Origin: Priestia endophytica DSM 13796
Lineage (GTDB): Bacteria; Bacillota; Bacilli; Bacillales; Bacillaceae_H
DNA length: 64,000 nucleotides
Direction: 5' to 3'
NCBI RefSeq assembly: GCF_900115845.1
Contig: NZ_FOXX01000003.1
Location: 138,124-202,123 of the forward strand
Below are positions 17,928 through 27,055 of this stretch, one piece after another; position 1 is the first letter of the stretch; each line of letters starts with the position of its first letter. Under the pieces are notes generated by a model. That model had not been told where the DNA came from and did not search any database. It saw nothing but the letters and a program-made list of their open reading frames with translations. The position numbers and the translations under genes were made by a program.

Positions 17928-17963
17928 AAAAAGCGTGTGAAATAGATATTTCACACGCTTTTT
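17928..17963. terminator. Bidirectional terminator
   Basis: AAAAAGCGTGTGAAAT / ATTTCACACGCTTTTT stem with a 4-base loop between convergent genes. Confidence 0.9.
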
Positions 17964-19352
17964 TTATCCTGCTTTATGCTGCTCGTTTTCTTTAGCTAAT
18001 GTGGAACGCTTATGAATTCCAAAAGCATAATAACTAAGCGTTACAATAATAAGAAAAACAATCCCGACAACTAGCGATACTCTCGTTTCATCGTTAAACC
18101 ACATTCCAACAAGAACCATTAATAAAAAGGCAATTGTTAAGTAGTTTGTGAAAGGAGCAAAAGGCATTTTGAATGGATGTTTCTTCATTTCGTCTCCTTT
18201 AGCCTTTCTAAAACGGATTTGACTAATTAAAATCACAAACCAAGGCACCATACCTGGAAGAACACTTGCACTATATACGTACACAAAGATTTTAGGAGGT
18301 GCAACGTAATTTAATACAACGCCAATTGCTAAGCCGATAAGCACAGCTATCGTACCGTATAGTGGAACACCATTGCGAGAAACTTTTGTAAAAAACTTTG
18401 GTGCTTGTCCATTTAGACCTAATGTGTAGAGCATGCGCCCTGCACTGAAAATTCCGCTGTTACATCCTGACATCGCTGCTGTAATGACGACGAAGTTAAT
18501 GATCCCTGCTGCTGCTGTAATACCCACTTTTGCAAATGTAGACACAAATGGACTGCCTAATGAGTTAAGCTCATTCCAAGGATACACAGTTACAATAACA
18601 AAAATAGCTCCAATGTAGAAGATTAAAATACGCCAGATAATACTTTGAATAGCACTTCTCAATGTTTTCTGTGGATTTTGTGCTTCTCCTGCTGTAATTC
18701 CAATAAGTTCTACTCCTTGATAAGCGGCAATTACAAGAGAAAGGGCAAAGAAAAATCCAGACCAACCTCCAGCAAAAAAGCCGCCATGCTCCCAAAGATT
18801 TGAAATTCCAATTGCATCTCCGCCATTTCCAAGTCCAAAGAAGATAAGGCCAATTCCTGCAATAATCATAAGCACAATTGTAACTATTTTAATCATCGCG
18901 AACCAAAATTCAAATTCCCCAAATGATTTAACAGACACTAAATTAGCTGCTCCAAGAATAGCCATAGCTACGATCCCTGGAATCCAAGCCGGCAAGTCTG
19001 GAAACCAAAACTTCATGTATGCTCCAACCGCAATAATTTCAGACATTCCAACAATAATCCACTGAAACCAGTTGCTCCATGCTGTCATATATCCTGCCAA
19101 TGGATGAATATACTTATGACCAAATGTGGCAAAAGAACCTGTGCTTGGTTCAACGTAAAGCATTTCCCCCATTGCTCTCATAACAAAAAAGATAAAAATA
19201 CCGCAAATCGCATATGCTAGGAGTACGGACGGGCCTGTCCACTGAATTGTGCTTGTTGATCCCATAAACAAACCAACACCGATTGTTCCTCCTAGAGCAA
19301 TCATTTGAATATGACGCGACTTCAGTCCTCTTTGTAGCTCTTCTTTCTCCAC
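17964..19352 (-). CDS. Amino-acid permease (AAT family, AlaP/YtnA-like)
   Basis: 462 residues, twelve predicted membrane helices. The N-terminal [20 protein letters not shown] and the [15 protein letters not shown] loop near 75-90 are signature regions of APC-superfamily amino acid:H+ symporters. The closest recalled relatives are B. subtilis YtnA (AlaP) and GabP. GTG 19352 is chosen: AGGAGGA lies 6-7 bases before it and the product then begins [13 protein letters not shown] as in the family; the longer frame to 19472 has no ribosome site. The substrate is probably a small neutral amino acid (inference). Confidence 0.82.
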   Translation of the reverse strand: MEKEELQRGLKSRHIQMIALGGTIGVGLFMGSTSTIQWTGPSVLLAYAICGIFIFFVMRAMGEMLYVEPSTGSFATFGHKYIHPLAGYMTAWSNWFQWIIVGMSEIIAVGAYMKFWFPDLPAWIPGIVAMAILGAANLVSVKSFGEFEFWFAMIKIVTIVLMIIAGIGLIFFGLGNGGDAIGISNLWEHGGFFAGGWSGFFFALSLVIAAYQGVELIGITAGEAQNPQKTLRSAIQSIIWRILIFYIGAIFVIVTVYPWNELNSLGSPFVSTFAKVGITAAAGIINFVVITAAMSGCNSGIFSAGRMLYTLGLNGQAPKFFTKVSRNGVPLYGTIAVLIGLAIGVVLNYVAPPKIFVYVYSASVLPGMVPWFVILISQIRFRKAKGDEMKKHPFKMPFAPFTNYLTIAFLLMVLVGMWFNDETRVSLVVGIVFLIIVTLSYYAFGIHKRSTLAKENEQHKAG

Positions 19353-19643
19353 TTTTGTTCCTCCTCTTTTCTCTGTAGTCTCCACGTGATGAAAGAGGGC
19401 TAAGCTTTTTCTGCTTGTACTAAAGCTGCCTTCCAAAATCATCTTTATATTTACTGGAATAGTTGAGAACATGCTTATTATTTATAAGTGCAATACTTTA
19501 TTACTTATTCTATAATAATAAATTCCTCCTAAAAATACAATTGTTTTTTTCAGGAGAACAATATATCCTTTTTATAATAATAGAGAAATTAAAAAAGATT
19601 TTTATTTTTCAAATATTTCCTTATAAGAATATAATTAAATTTA

Positions 19644-19658
19644 AATATTCAGAAAACT
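19644..19658. promoter_or_regulatory. CodY-like box
   Basis: AATATTCAGAAAACT matches 13 of 15 positions of the CodY consensus (AATTTTCWGAAAATT). It lies in the AT-rich 19353-19776 gap between the divergent permease and the CBO0543-type gene. The distance to the permease start (about 290 bases) makes its role uncertain. Nothing else in the gap is supported. Confidence 0.3.
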
Positions 19659-19776
19659 AATAGATAACTCTTTCCCTTTTCTAACCTTTCCTCTCCTTTT
19701 GTATAACTTCCCTCTATAACGTTCATTCTAAGAAAACACGGATTTTTTTATAAAATTTTGCTGAAAGGAAAAGAGT

Positions 19777-20247
19777 ATGGTTGGACTGATTGTTGCTATT
19801 ATTGTATTTAACGTGATCGCCTTTAAAACAAATAGAACGTTAACAGCTCATCAAATTTTACATATTTGGATGTTTACCATCGCCTTTCAGCAACTATTTG
19901 ATCTTATGATTGAATATAAATATCACGGTTATTGGTACTTTGATCGGGAAATTGACTGGCTAGGGCTTCTTCCTCATACGCTGTTGATTCCTCCTGTAAA
20001 TATTATGTTTTTAAATTGGTATCCTGTTCATAAAACATTGATTCAAAAAGCAGCTTATATTGTCCTTTGGGTAATTTTCATTCTTCTCTATGAAGTAATA
20101 ACAAAGTTACCTGAACCATGGGGGTATTTTCACTATGGCTGGTGGAGATTATGGCATGCTGCAATTCTTGATCCTTTCTTGCTACTAATTTTGCTTGGCT
20201 ATTATAAACTAATATCTCGCTTAGAAGAACGTGCCATTCAAAAATAA
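19777..20247 (+). CDS. CBO0543-type membrane protein
   Basis: 156 residues with four to five predicted helices. The motifs YKYHGYWYFDREIDWLGLLP and PPVNIMFLNWYP are typical of the CBO0543 family in Bacillus, and HYGWWRLWHAAI near 125-137 is conserved-looking. GAAAGGAAAAG ribosome site. Function unknown. Together with 17441-17926 it brackets the amino-acid permease. Confidence 0.65.
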   Translation: MVGLIVAIIVFNVIAFKTNRTLTAHQILHIWMFTIAFQQLFDLMIEYKYHGYWYFDREIDWLGLLPHTLLIPPVNIMFLNWYPVHKTLIQKAAYIVLWVIFILLYEVITKLPEPWGYFHYGWWRLWHAAILDPFLLLILLGYYKLISRLEERAIQK

Positions 20248-20397
20248 ATTTTACGCTATAACTGTTTTTTAACATATCAAACGAAGCGACAAATACGTGC
20301 ACAGCTTATTAATTCCCATATTTATAACAGAGATGTTAGATAGTAAAAATCCTGACGTTCACTATAGAGCGTCAAGATATAAAAGAGGAAATTTTAT

Positions 20398-20742
20398 TTA
20401 TTTAAAAAGGGTATATTTTTTATTTTTCAATGTATCACGAATAAAGTGCCATGCGCTTTCAGCTTTTTCTAAACTTCCGCTATGTATAAAACCGTGTACT
20501 GTTCCTTTATATTTTTTATATGTCACCTCTATGCCAGCCTTTTGTAATTTTTCTGCATATAAATCTGCTTCCTTTGCAAGCGAGTCTTGCTCTGCTGTAA
20601 TGATCAGCACAGAAGTCATTCTGTTAAGATCCTCCGCAAAAAGGGATTAAAGGAGCAAATTTAACGTTTCTTGTCATTTTGAAACATAGAAATCATTGAA
20701 AAGTTCTGCTACTTTAGGAGGGATCGCTTCCTCAAATTGTGG
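20398..20742 (-). pseudogene. Alpha/beta-hydrolase (acetyl-esterase type), C-terminal remnant
   Basis: The last 70 codons read cleanly: SVLIITAEQDSLAKEADLYA contains the catalytic Asp and GTVHGFIHSG the catalytic His of HSL/Aes-type esterases. Just upstream FAEDLNR continues the match, but the frame is then interrupted (stops near 20640-20670). A separate piece QFEEAIPPKVAELFND follows in another frame. The nucleophile Ser domain, about 200 residues, is absent, so this is a dead fragment. Confidence 0.7.
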
Positions 20743-20755
20743 TTTTTATTGAAAA

Positions 20756-20781
20756 AGAAGGCTTTTAAAAAGCCTTCTTTT
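20756..20781. terminator. Terminator
   Basis: AAGAAGGCTTTT / AAAAGCCTTCTT stem flanked by A and T runs, so usable in both directions; lies after the gene at 20784. Confidence 0.8.
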
Positions 20782-20783
20782 TT

Positions 20784-21524
20784 TTACTGCTTATGAACAT
20801 AGTTAAATAAAAGGTAGGTCATAACAAGCAAGTTTTCATGATGCTGAAACTTTTCTTTCACGTCAAAATAGTACCGATTCTTCAAAAATTCACATTGGCC
20901 GCCTTCTGCTACCATTTCTCCCCCTTTTTTCACCTTTATATTTGATCCAATACTAGAAGAGTAGAATTCATAAAGAGAGCCGTTATAATGTAAACAAAAC
21001 TTTTCTTTCAACTTGGCCGAATTTTTCAGTGAAAAATCAGTTTTAATCATTCCGATTTCCTTGCTATCTTGGATAATTTTCCATCCCCAATTCAGCTTCC
21101 ATACTTTTTCAGTTTGGTCAATAAATCGGATTTCATCTCCATCCTCCCATTTTACAGCTAGGTTCATATACCATTGTCCGTCTCCTTCAAGAATATCCAC
21201 AATTATTTTATGCCACCACTTCGCATAGTAACGGCGGTATTCTCCCCGCTTTGTTTCACCGAAGTAAAGCATTTTTCTTCCTTTTGAATGTCGCTCACCT
21301 ATTCGGGTTGTCCAAAGCTTTTTTTCCGATTGTGCTGGTATGTACTTTTCATCAAGGCTGACTCTCCACTTTATAAAAATTAAAAGAAAAAACGCTCCAA
21401 CTAAAAAGAAAGAGACTATCACAATATGCTCCCACTCAAATTCCCCCAAAATAATATAACGTAAAATAATGCCAAGCAGGGCAATAAAAAATAAAAAGAG
21501 CAATCTACCCAAAGTGTGGCCCAC
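20784..21524 (-). CDS. Membrane-anchored protein, possibly tubby-like C-terminus
   Basis: 246 residues. Two membrane helices (about 7-27 and 33-51) are followed by a soluble region of about 190 residues rich in Trp/Tyr/Lys and beta-strand-like alternation (GDGQWYMNLAVKWEDGDE, LHYNGSLYEFYSSSIGSN). This resembles the tubby/LURP-one-like C-terminal domain annotated in some Bacillus proteins, but I am not certain. Good GGAGG site before ATG 21524. Single gene. Confidence 0.5.
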   Translation of the reverse strand: MGHTLGRLLFLFFIALLGIILRYIILGEFEWEHIVIVSFFLVGAFFLLIFIKWRVSLDEKYIPAQSEKKLWTTRIGERHSKGRKMLYFGETKRGEYRRYYAKWWHKIIVDILEGDGQWYMNLAVKWEDGDEIRFIDQTEKVWKLNWGWKIIQDSKEIGMIKTDFSLKNSAKLKEKFCLHYNGSLYEFYSSSIGSNIKVKKGGEMVAEGGQCEFLKNRYYFDVKEKFQHHENLLVMTYLLFNYVHKQ

Positions 21525-21609
21525 CTCCTTCTCTTATCATATACGAAAAAGGGAGAGAAAGGTTACCACTTTTACTATTTTTTTCTTAAAAATTGTTTAC
21601 ATAATAAGT

Positions 21610-22194
21610 TTATGAGAAACCCATTAAACCTCTTACTTTCTCAACGTTTTTTCTTGAAGTTAACTTTTCTAACATAAGAAAGGAAACATCAAAGCCTACC
21701 GATGGACTTGCGCATGTAATAATGTTTCCCTCCTCAATAAATGGCGCTTGAACTACCTCTGCTCCAAACTGCTGTAACTCCTGTTTTCTCGTATTTCCAG
21801 GGTAGCTGTATGTTGTTGCTTTTTTCCCTTTTAAAATCCCGCTTTTCCCAAGCGCTAAAGCGGCTATGCAAATAGCTCCGATTATTTTTTTCTGCTGATG
21901 AAACTGTTGAATAATATCCTGAAATTCTTTAGAAAACGCATCTTTAAAATACCCTGCTTGTTCAAATCCTCCACCAATAGCAAGGGCATCGAAATCTTCT
22001 ACTTTTACGTCCTGTAAAAGCATTTCAGGCTTCACTCGAAAATTCCACGTACATTTTAGTTCTTCCCTCAGCCCTGCTGTCACAAGTTCTGTCTCACCGT
22101 TACCTTCTATTTCGTTCCATCCAAAAACATCTGTAAACACGCTCGCTTCAACAGCTTCAAATCCGTCTGCTAAAAGAAGCAACACTCTTTTCAT
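21610..22194 (-). CDS. DJ-1/PfpI-family protein
   Basis: 194 residues, DJ-1/PfpI fold. The conserved acidic residue is in LLLADGFEAVEASVF (about 6-20). The nucleophilic Cys lies in GAICIAALALGKSG near 105-118, and a glycine-rich LAIGGGFEQAGYF precedes it. Members act as chaperones, glyoxalases or deglycases, or amidases; which applies here is not decided by sequence. Single gene upstream of tyrZ in reverse order, with no obvious operon partner. Confidence 0.78.
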   Translation of the reverse strand: MKRVLLLLADGFEAVEASVFTDVFGWNEIEGNGETELVTAGLREELKCTWNFRVKPEMLLQDVKVEDFDALAIGGGFEQAGYFKDAFSKEFQDIIQQFHQQKKIIGAICIAALALGKSGILKGKKATTYSYPGNTRKQELQQFGAEVVQAPFIEEGNIITCASPSVGFDVSFLMLEKLTSRKNVEKVRGLMGFS

Positions 22195-22295
22195 TTTGAC
22201 CTTCTCCTTTTCGCCCTATATATAATGCTTTCTTCTGTTGTTATCATAAGCTAATAGCGTAAAGATTATTTACAGAATGGCTATGTTCGCAAAAA

Positions 22296-22324
22296 AAAGA
22301 AAGAGAGGATTCCTCTCTTTCTTT
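22296..22324 (-). terminator. Terminator of tyrZ
   Basis: AAAGAAAGAGAGGA / TCCTCTCTTTCTTT palindrome overlapping the tyrZ stop codon and followed by T-run on the minus strand. Confidence 0.75.
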
Positions 22325-23573
22325 AAGCTTTTACTCTTATTTTTGCAAATTTGCGTTTTCCAATTTGAATAACTAAACCATCAGAGATTACTAACTGCTC
22401 ATCTTTGTGGACAACTTTCTCTCCATTTATTTTCACGCCGTTATTGTCAATCATTCTCCGAGCTTCGCTTCTAGAACCGAGTAAGTTAGCATGCATAATA
22501 AGATCAATAGGAGATGCTGTTTCTCCTGCATTCCATTCTATTTCAGCAACATTTGTTGGGATCGCTCCTTGTTGAAATACGGAAGCAAAGTGTTGGCCTG
22601 CTTTTTTAGCTGCTTCTTTATCATGGTACATGCTTACAATCGTTTCAGCGAGAAGCATTTTAGCTTTTTTCGGATGAAGCTCACCTGTTTCTAAATCCGC
22701 CTTTATTTTAGCTATTTCCTCTGGAGTGAACTTTGTCACAAGCTCAAAGTATTTAATCATCTGCTCATCCCTAATAGACATAGCTTTTCCATACATCTCC
22801 TCAGGAGTTTCGTCAATTCCAATGTAGTTATTTTTAGATTTCGACATTTTTTCAACGCCGTCAAGCCCTTCTAACAGAGGCATTAAAAGCGCAACTTGTT
22901 TTTCTTTTCCAAACTTCTCTTGAAAATGTCTACCCATTAAAATATTAAAATGTTGATCTGTTCCACCTAATTCAATATCACACTCTAACATCACGGAATC
23001 ATATCCTTGCATCACAGGGTAGAAAAATTCATGTAAGGAAATTGGTTTCCCTAATGCAATACGTTCTTCAAAGTCATCTCTTTCTAATAATCTTGCTACT
23101 GTTATTTTACCAGCTAAGCCGATAACCTCTTCAAAATTTAGCTTTGAGAGCCATTTTGAATTGTAGTAAAGGTCTACTTTTGACATATCCATTACTTTTC
23201 CAAATTGCTCAAAGTATGTTTTAGCATTTCTCTTTACTTCTTCATCTGTAAGCTGTTTACGCGCTACTGATTTTCCTGTTGGATCCCCAATTTTCCCCGT
23301 GAAGTCCCCAATTAACAGCTGAATCTTATGTCCATTTTCCTGAAACTGACGCATTTTATTCAATACAACCGTGTGTCCGAGATGCACATCAGGAGCAGAA
23401 GGATCCAATCCTAGTTTAATTTTTAAGGGTTCATTGTTAAGAATAGACTTAGCGAGCTTCTGTTCTAATTCTTCTGCTGGAATGATTTCTTGCACACCTT
23501 GAGTGTACAACTTCATTTGTCTCTTTACTTCTTCTTTTTGTTCTCTTGTTAATTTCTCGATGAAATTTTCCAT
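22323..23573 (-). CDS. tyrZ: Tyrosyl-tRNA synthetase (TyrZ type)
   Basis: 416 residues. The class I signatures are HLGH near 67-70 and KMSKS near 243-247; a C-terminal S4 RNA-binding domain starts near 350 ([20 protein letters not shown]). The long-linker architecture and the placement next to a ywaE-like MarR gene match the B. subtilis tyrZ-ywaE locus, not tyrS. It attaches tyrosine to tRNA-Tyr. Strong AGGAGG before ATG 23573. The leader carries a T-box with a UAC specifier, so expression rises when tRNA-Tyr is uncharged. Confidence 0.93.
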   Translation of the reverse strand: MENFIEKLTREQKEEVKRQMKLYTQGVQEIIPAEELEQKLAKSILNNEPLKIKLGLDPSAPDVHLGHTVVLNKMRQFQENGHKIQLLIGDFTGKIGDPTGKSVARKQLTDEEVKRNAKTYFEQFGKVMDMSKVDLYYNSKWLSKLNFEEVIGLAGKITVARLLERDDFEERIALGKPISLHEFFYPVMQGYDSVMLECDIELGGTDQHFNILMGRHFQEKFGKEKQVALLMPLLEGLDGVEKMSKSKNNYIGIDETPEEMYGKAMSIRDEQMIKYFELVTKFTPEEIAKIKADLETGELHPKKAKMLLAETIVSMYHDKEAAKKAGQHFASVFQQGAIPTNVAEIEWNAGETASPIDLIMHANLLGSRSEARRMIDNNGVKINGEKVVHKDEQLVISDGLVIQIGKRKFAKIRVKA

Positions 23574-23599
23574 TTTTCTTCCTCCTTAAATATAAAAAA

Positions 23600-23828
23600 A
23601 CCACGTCTCCTAAAAAGGGACGTGGTTGTTGTTGACACGCGGTACCACCCTTATTGAAGAATACAAGTATTCTTCCACTTCATGATTAACGGTTCTTCCG
23701 TTCTTTGCTTTTTTATCAGGCAAAGAAAGCTCAAGGACTGTATTTCGCATTATCTTTATATCGACTCACACCACCCGCCGACTCTCTGAAATAGGGAGAT
23801 AACCGCTACTAGAGTTCCTCTCATTGCT
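23600..23828 (-). promoter_or_regulatory. Tyrosine T-box riboswitch
   Basis: The minus strand holds the T-box sequence AGGGTGGTACCGCG (23651-23638), which pairs with the uncharged acceptor end. Upstream is a stem I region with specifier context GCGAAATACAGTCC; the UAC Tyr codon lies at 23742-23740. Downstream is a terminator CCACGTC / GACGTGG stem (23601-23625) with T-run. Placed between ywaE and tyrZ. Confidence 0.95.
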
Positions 23829-23844
23829 TTTTAAATATGAACTT

Positions 23845-24366
23845 TTAAAATTTGTTCGCTCGAATTACTTTTCGAAGCAGATGTGACATATAGTCTTTCT
23901 CCTCCGAGTCTAAACTTGAGACAATCTCAACTTCACCTTGATGAAAATGAGGATAAAGCTCTTCGATCACTTTTTTTCCTTCATCTGTTAAAAAAACATA
24001 TGTTTTGCGCCGATCTCTAACATCACTTTTACGGTAACAAAGCTCCTTACGCTCAAGCGTCTTCGTAATATTGCTGATTGTAGCTTTTGTTACGCCAGCT
24101 GACTCGGCTAATGCTTTTGTTTCTTCTCCTTCTCTTACCCATAAATCATAAAGAAGTGAAAAAGCAGTCCATGATAATCCATATTGAGAGAGCACTTCTC
24201 TCTCCATTTTATTCCGTAGTCCTTGTGCAACTCGATAAATGTTTGTCACAACAGCAATGGCTTTCAAATCAAGTGAGCCAACTTTGGCATTTGTTAAGAC
24301 ATCCATGATTTCTTTCTCTTCTTGCAAAAGCTTTCCTTCCTTATCAAATGAATAAATATGACTCAC
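23845..24366 (-). CDS. ywaE: MarR-family regulator, YwaE-like
   Basis: Up to 173 residues with a winged helix-turn-helix in the centre: WTAFSLLYDLWVREGEETKA, then VTKATISNITKTLERK (recognition helix) and VRDRRKTYVFLTDEGKK (wing). The exact start is unclear. GTG 24366 has no spaced ribosome site, while a TTG a few codons in follows AAGGAAGGA. Located upstream of T-box tyrZ on the same strand, as in B. subtilis. A perfect inverted repeat 15 bases upstream suggests autoregulation. Ligand unknown. Confidence 0.78.
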   Translation of the reverse strand: MSHIYSFDKEGKLLQEEKEIMDVLTNAKVGSLDLKAIAVVTNIYRVAQGLRNKMEREVLSQYGLSWTAFSLLYDLWVREGEETKALAESAGVTKATISNITKTLERKELCYRKSDVRDRRKTYVFLTDEGKKVIEELYPHFHQGEVEIVSSLDSEEKDYMSHLLRKVIRANKF

Positions 24367-24380
24367 CTCATCGAATTTTC

Positions 24381-24406
24381 AAAATCGTTAGCTATGAAAC
24401 GATTTT
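24381..24406. promoter_or_regulatory. Candidate MarR operator
   Basis: Perfect 9-bp inverted repeat AAAATCGTT / AACGATTTT with an 8-base spacer directly before the MarR gene. A second palindrome (CAAGAAAA / TTTTCTTG) follows at about 24409-24428 towards the divergent Hsp20 gene. Confidence 0.5.
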
Positions 24407-24523
24407 AACAAGAAAATATTTTTCTTGCAAGCTTAAAATAAATTATATTGTTTTTTTATTGCACGTACGTTTTGAAATCCGGATGCATACTCTGTAGTAA
24501 AAATACCTAGAGGAGGCATTAGA

Positions 24524-24964
24524 ATGGACTCTAATGATAATAAGCTTTCAAAGCTATTTGAAAGTTCTCTTCAGAACGTTGTAAAATCGTTTGACTCTCT
24601 TTTTCAAGAATCTGCAGGGCAGCTTGGCCATTTATTGAATCAACAATCCTTTTATGTGGATGTTTATGAAACAGAGGATGAAGTGATTGTGGAAGCAGAA
24701 GTTCCTGGATTCCGCAAAGAACATATTGAGATTAAACTTATTGGAGATCATTTAAAAATCTCAGCAGAGTACAACCAAACTGTTGAAGATGTAAGTGAAG
24801 AATATGTTTCAATGAGGAGCTCTTCCATAAAAAAAACAGAACGACTTGTTGCTCTCCCATGCTCTGTTCAGGAAGAAAAAGCACGAGCGCTTTATCAAGA
24901 CGGCATTTTAAAAGTCATTTTGCAAAAGGGCGAGCAAAAACAGCGAAAAATTGAGATTGAATAA
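24524..24964 (+). CDS. Small heat-shock protein (Hsp20/alpha-crystallin)
   Basis: 146 residues. The alpha-crystallin domain spans about 42-135: FYVDVYETEDEVIVEAEVPG, then KEHIEIKLIGDHLKISAEY and the closing ARALYQDGILKVIL, which contains the GILKV form of the A-x-x-x-n-GvL motif. It should act as an ATP-independent holdase. AGAGGAGG before ATG 24524. A TTGAAA-N17-TAGTAA promoter can be drawn at about 24471-24500. No CIRCE element is visible. Some Bacillus relatives are spore-coat or salt-stress proteins. Confidence 0.85.
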   Translation: MDSNDNKLSKLFESSLQNVVKSFDSLFQESAGQLGHLLNQQSFYVDVYETEDEVIVEAEVPGFRKEHIEIKLIGDHLKISAEYNQTVEDVSEEYVSMRSSSIKKTERLVALPCSVQEEKARALYQDGILKVILQKGEQKQRKIEIE

Positions 24965-24966
24965 AA

Positions 24967-24991
24967 AAACGACCTTACCTAAAGGTCGTTT
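24967..24991 (+). terminator. Intrinsic terminator of hsp20
   Basis: AAACGACCTT / AAGGTCGTTT stem right after the stop codon. Confidence 0.75.
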
Positions 24992-25067
24992 CCTTATCTT
25001 ACTCCTATTCTTCTGCAAGACTAGATGAACCTGACGCTTGACCATATTCATCTACCTTCTTATAAAA

Positions 25068-25114
25068 AAAAGCGAGTGCAAACCTTTCGATATGAAAGGT
25101 TTGCGCGCGCTTTT
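25068..25114 (-). terminator. Terminator of the GIY-YIG gene
   Basis: GCAAACCTTTC / GAAAGGTTTGC stem extended outward by AAAAGCG / CGCTTTT. Confidence 0.75.
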
Positions 25115-25120
25115 CTTCCC

Positions 25121-25495
25121 TTATTTATAAAACACTTTATCAATGTTATATTTTGCTTCTAGTTCATTAATTGCATATGTTTCATAAATTTCACGGTCAA
25201 CAGGACGTTCTACAAAAGATACGGAAATTTTGTAGATTTCATCTCTGTAAGGTTTTAATGGTGATACGTTATCTTCAAGATGTCTTTTCACACGCTGTCT
25301 TAGCTTGCGCGCTTTTCCGACAAAAAGCACCTCATCTTCTTTATTATAGAAGAAAATCATCCCACCTTTATCACGTGGAATTTCGTGAAGATCAATAAAG
25401 CCGTTAATTGGGCGAATTTTTGGTTCTGCGTTTTCAGGCTGTTTTCTTCTTGTAATTGTTACATCTGGTGCTGGAATACTAATTTTAATCATCAT
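25121..25495 (-). CDS. GIY-YIG nuclease-fold protein
   Basis: 124 residues, a stand-alone UvrC-type N-terminal nuclease domain. It shows a GMIFFYNKEDEVLFVGKARKL motif (GIY-YIG variant followed by the conserved G-K-A-L/R), RQRVKRHLEDN with catalytic Arg, and a Glu in the DREIYETYAINELEAKYN helix. The first Tyr of the motif reads F-F-Y, a slight deviation. Annotated in relatives as a nucleotide excision repair endonuclease; no further UvrC domains are present, so its true role is uncertain. Single gene. Confidence 0.75.
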   Translation of the reverse strand: MMIKISIPAPDVTITRRKQPENAEPKIRPINGFIDLHEIPRDKGGMIFFYNKEDEVLFVGKARKLRQRVKRHLEDNVSPLKPYRDEIYKISVSFVERPVDREIYETYAINELEAKYNIDKVFYK

Positions 25496-25549
25496 TTCAC
25501 GTCCTATTCTTCAGTAAAAATAAATCGTAACACACGAAACTATAAAAAG

Positions 25550-26674
25550 CTATGCTTTTATTGAAGTGAGAGCTTCCTCAACAGAATAATTATTATGATC
25601 AAGCTCTGTTTCTTCTCCAAGAACAAGTTTGGCAAGTTCACTCCCAAGATAAGGTCCCGACGTTAAACCCGATGCACCAAGTCCATTTGCTACAAATACA
25701 TTCTTAATAGTTGGAACAGGGCCAAAAACAGGCAAGAACCCTGGTGTGAACGGTCGAAAACCTACTCTTGTTTCCACAATTTCACTATTTGAGATGCCTG
25801 GTGCAACAGAGATAGCTTTATCTAATACTTCGTGAAGTCCACCTGCTGTTACCCGGTAATCAAAGCCTGTATCGTTCTCATGCGTTGCTCCAATAACCAT
25901 TTTCCCGTCTTCAAACGTTAAAATATATTGATCATTCGGTGGAATCACAACAGGCCAGTTCCCTGTATCTTCTTCCACGTGTAAATGGACAATTTGCGCT
26001 TTTTGGAACGTTACTAAAAATTCTAGCCCTAATGGTTTTAAAAGCTCATCTGCCCATGCTCCACCTGTAATAATGACTTCTCCACCATAAATGTCTTCAT
26101 TGTTTATTTTTACTCCCGTAACTTCTCCCTCTTCTTCCAAAAGAGCGGCATTTCCTTCTAAGAGTGTTGCACCATGCTTTTTTGCTCCATTAAGAAGAGC
26201 TTCTCTAAGCGCCCGTCCATTTACACGGGCTGCTCCGCTTATATGTACAGAACTATATTCGTCACTTAAAAGAGGAAATCGCTTTTTTGTTTCTTCCTTG
26301 TTTAACCTTGTAATCTCGCCGATTTCAGGTGCCTCTTCTCGACGTTTGTATGCTCTCTTTTCCATTCCATCTAATTTCTTTTCATCATAATGAAGACTAA
26401 TAGCTCCAACTCTTTTATAGCCTGTTTCATACTCTCCATCTTCTTCAAGATTAGAAATTAAACGATGATAGTATTTTGCTCCACCTTTAGCAAGTGCATA
26501 CCACACTTTGTTACGACGCTGTGAAAGCCACGGACAAACAATACCTGCTGCAGCATCTGTTGCTCTCCCGCGATCTTTTCGATCAACCACAACAACCTCT
26601 GCTCCTTTTTTTGCTAAATGATAGGCTGTTGAAGCACCAAGAATTCCTGCTCCAACGACAATATATTTTTTCAT
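25550..26674 (-). CDS. FAD-dependent glycine/D-amino-acid oxidase-type enzyme (DAO family)
   Basis: 374 residues. The N-terminal VVGAGILGASTAYHLAKKGA is the FAD Rossmann motif, and the C-terminal GLGASGLTSGPYLGSELAKL is the typical DAO-family FAD-closing motif. TDAAAGIVCPWLS near 40 and RVGFRPFTPGFLPVFGPVP near 310 also fit. These enzymes oxidise secondary or primary amines (glycine, sarcosine, D-amino acids, proline). No thiamine operon nearby argues against ThiO. Single gene; substrate not determined. Confidence 0.8.
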   Translation of the reverse strand: MKKYIVVGAGILGASTAYHLAKKGAEVVVVDRKDRGRATDAAAGIVCPWLSQRRNKVWYALAKGGAKYYHRLISNLEEDGEYETGYKRVGAISLHYDEKKLDGMEKRAYKRREEAPEIGEITRLNKEETKKRFPLLSDEYSSVHISGAARVNGRALREALLNGAKKHGATLLEGNAALLEEEGEVTGVKINNEDIYGGEVIITGGAWADELLKPLGLEFLVTFQKAQIVHLHVEEDTGNWPVVIPPNDQYILTFEDGKMVIGATHENDTGFDYRVTAGGLHEVLDKAISVAPGISNSEIVETRVGFRPFTPGFLPVFGPVPTIKNVFVANGLGASGLTSGPYLGSELAKLVLGEETELDHNNYSVEEALTSIKA

Positions 26675-26783
26675 TTTTACACCTTTTTCTTTTTATCTTC
26701 TCCTCTCTATTCTACAAATACACTCCGTTTTTTTCAAAGGAAGGAAAGAAAAAAAAACGAACGAAAAAATCGCTCGTTTCTTT

Positions 26784-27038
26784 TTAAATAAATAAAACTT
26801 CATAAATATCACTAAGCTGACGCGCGCGCTCTTTGTCTTGTTCTTGATTAGAGTAATCAATCGCTTCTGTTAAAATGGCATTCAAATAGTGACTTTCTTT
26901 TGTTGTTAAATCTTCTACAAATGCTTCTTCTGTTTCGTATTCATATGTTGAGAGACGTTCATAAATGGTTCTCCCTAGCACATCTCTGTCAACATGTGCC
27001 GCTAAAATTTCACGCAAATACTTTAATGATTGTTCCAT
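26784..27038 (-). CDS. csgA: CsgA-like sporulation protein
   Basis: 84 residues from the ATG at 27038, which has AAGGAG spaced correctly; an ATG at 27059 would overlap the NhaC stop codon and lacks its own site. The sequence (EQSLKYLREILAAHVDRDV, EEAFVEDLTTKESHYLNAIL, QEQDKERARQLSDIYEVLF) resembles, from memory, B. subtilis CsgA, a small sigma-G-dependent acid-soluble spore protein. Acidic, helical, no cysteines. No sigma-G promoter is obvious within the nhaC 3' end. Confidence 0.55.
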   Translation of the reverse strand: MEQSLKYLREILAAHVDRDVLGRTIYERLSTYEYETEEAFVEDLTTKESHYLNAILTEAIDYSNQEQDKERARQLSDIYEVLFI

Positions 27039-27055
27039 ATCTTCACTCCTTGTCT

